In this document: positions 63,221 to 64,000 of the stretch, piece after piece
Position numbering within the stretch: the first letter of the stretch is position 1
Layout: each line of letters opens with the position of its first letter
Source: Rubrivivax sp. A210
GTDB lineage: Bacteria; Pseudomonadota; Gammaproteobacteria; Burkholderiales; Burkholderiaceae_C
Direction: 5' to 3'
Assembly: GCF_904426505.1 (NCBI RefSeq)
Contig: NZ_CAJGBN010000071.1
Coordinates: 142,824-206,823, forward strand
Length of the DNA: 64,000 nt
The notes under the pieces: generated by a model
Seen by the model: the letters and a program-made list of their open reading frames with translations, nothing else
What the model was told of the DNA's origin: nothing
The model's database searches: none
Position numbers and translations under genes: made by a program

Positions 63221-64000
63221 TCAGGGCCGCAGCAGGAACTCGCTGCCCTCGCCGCTGGCACGCAGCAACAGGCGCAGGCGCAGCGGCAGGTGGTGGTCGG
63301 CGGGGTCCAGCCAGGCCTGGACGCGCCAATCCCAGGGGCCGGCGGGCTCGCGCTCCAGCCGCAGCGCCGCCACCTGGCGGCCGTCGGCCAACTCCACCGC
63401 CTCGGGCCCGGCGACGGCGAAGGTCCAGACCTCGGCGTCGCCGCGCGTGCCGGCCACCAGCATCTTCAACTCGGCGCCGGGCTCGGCCAGCGCCGGATTG
63501 GCCGCCAGCACCGCGGCCAGCTGCAACATCCAGCTCAGGCGGTCCTGGGCACCGGCCAGCAGCGGGTGCAGGGTGCTCGGGCCGCTGTAGCTGATGAGCC
63601 CGGCCTCGCGGCGGAAGTTGACCGCGCGCAGCTCGCGTCCGCGCCGGCTTTCGCTGTAGCGCGCCGGCGCCAGGCCTGCAAAGTCGAAGCCGCCTTCGCT
63701 GCGCCGGCTGGCGACCGCCGCCGCCGCGCCTTCGCCGGCCAGGGTCAGCGTGTAGCCGGTTTCGTCGGGCGCCCACTGCAGCGTCGCCAGGCCGCTGGCA
63801 GCGCCGCGGCGCAGCCCGTAGGTGCGGGTGAAGGGTGGCGGCAGGCGCGTGGCGTAGACCGGCGGCGGCTCGGTGCCGGGCGGGACGGCGGGCGGGACGG
63901 CGGGCGGGGCGGCGGGCGGGGCTTGAGCGGCCGGGGGTGGGTCGGGCGGGGTTGCGGGGGTGGCGCGCATGGTGGTCGCGTCGGCGGGGGTGGGTGGGGC
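63221..64000 (-). CDS. DUF3108 protein, 5' end beyond the window
   Basis: The open frame continues past base 64000, so the N-terminus is missing; an ATG at 63970 is internal or a late start. A Pro/Ala-rich stretch precedes a DUF3108 domain: TYGLRRGAASGLATLQWAPD, FAGLAPARYSESRRGRELRA, LDPADHHLPLRLRLLLRASG. DUF3108 proteins are secreted beta-barrel-like proteins of unknown role. It lies 102 bases upstream of the AAA+ gene on the same strand. Confidence 0.75.
   Translation of the reverse strand, partial: APPTPADATTMRATPATPPDPPPAAQAPPAAPPAVPPAVPPGTEPPPVYATRLPPPFTRTYGLRRGAASGLATLQWAPDETGYTLTLAGEGAAAAVASRRSEGGFDFAGLAPARYSESRRGRELRAVNFRREAGLISYSGPSTLHPLLAGAQDRLSWMLQLAAVLAANPALAEPGAELKMLVAGTRGDAEVWTFAVAGPEAVELADGRQVAALRLEREPAGPWDWRVQAWLDPADHHLPLRLRLLLRASGEGSEFLLRP

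Overview
The window is a GC-rich chromosomal segment of a betaproteobacterium, most likely a Burkholderiales member of the Rubrivivax/Leptothrix/Ideonella type. This rests on a stand-alone homocysteine-binding MetH module, the short beta-proteobacterial GshA, an Aap-type amino-acid transporter, a PEP-CTERM protein and the overall protein character. No rRNA, tRNA, CRISPR array, prophage or insertion sequence was seen.

Layout. 1-5.7 kb: the end of a complex I operon (nuoJKLMN) of a divergent type. 5.8-8.1 kb: a small accessory patch with a ParE-like toxin, a HAF-repeat PEP-CTERM protein and about 750 bp of apparently gene-free DNA. 8.1-10.1 kb: an SDR/DUF2867 protein and a stand-alone cNMP-binding protein. 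10.4-19.4 kb: an anaerobic-looking redox operon made of an NfnAB/SudBA-like NAD(P)H:ferredoxin module, 2-oxoglutarate-type ferredoxin oxidoreductase KorAB, a 731-residue protein with a C-terminal one-cluster ferredoxin domain, and a PaaK/F390-synthetase-like adenylate-forming protein. Two FNR-type boxes precede it. 19.4-23 kb: a decayed LuxR-type gene, an intact LuxR-type regulator and a three-gene secreted/membrane/metallopeptidase operon. 23-29 kb: UspA, a porin, a CBS protein and a Wolinella-type di-haem quinol:fumarate reductase (frdCAB), several with FNR-like sites.

29-38.3 kb: a lipoprotein hydrolase, a CoxG-like protein, then the most striking locus. A corrinoid protein and a UroD/MtaA-family methyltransferase are followed by a histidine kinase whose N-terminus resembles DUF1638 (a family found with corrinoid methyltransferases) and by a REC-PAS-PAS-GGDEF-EAL protein. 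The arrangement suggests that a corrinoid methyl-transfer reaction, or its substrate, is sensed and converted into c-di-GMP signalling. 38.3-42.5 kb: the aapJQMP amino-acid ABC transporter behind a sigma-54 promoter. 42.7-44.7 kb: an FHA-PP2C / STAS / HATPase partner-switching module. 44.7-46.8 kb: two TPM-domain proteins and LemA.

46.9-64 kb: mostly housekeeping genes: hemE, priA, an ArsC/Spx-like protein, a lipoprotein and a small membrane protein, comM, glnK-amtB (with NtrC and sigma-54 sites), gshA, kup, a MetH fragment, a degenerate MHYT-like membrane protein, a tandem AAA+ ATPase and a DUF3108 protein cut by the window end.

Taken together, the KOR/Nfn-like system, Wolinella-type fumarate reductase, UspA and repeated FNR-like boxes point to a facultative anaerobic lifestyle. 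Nitrogen control (NtrC/sigma-54) covers the aap and glnK-amtB operons.
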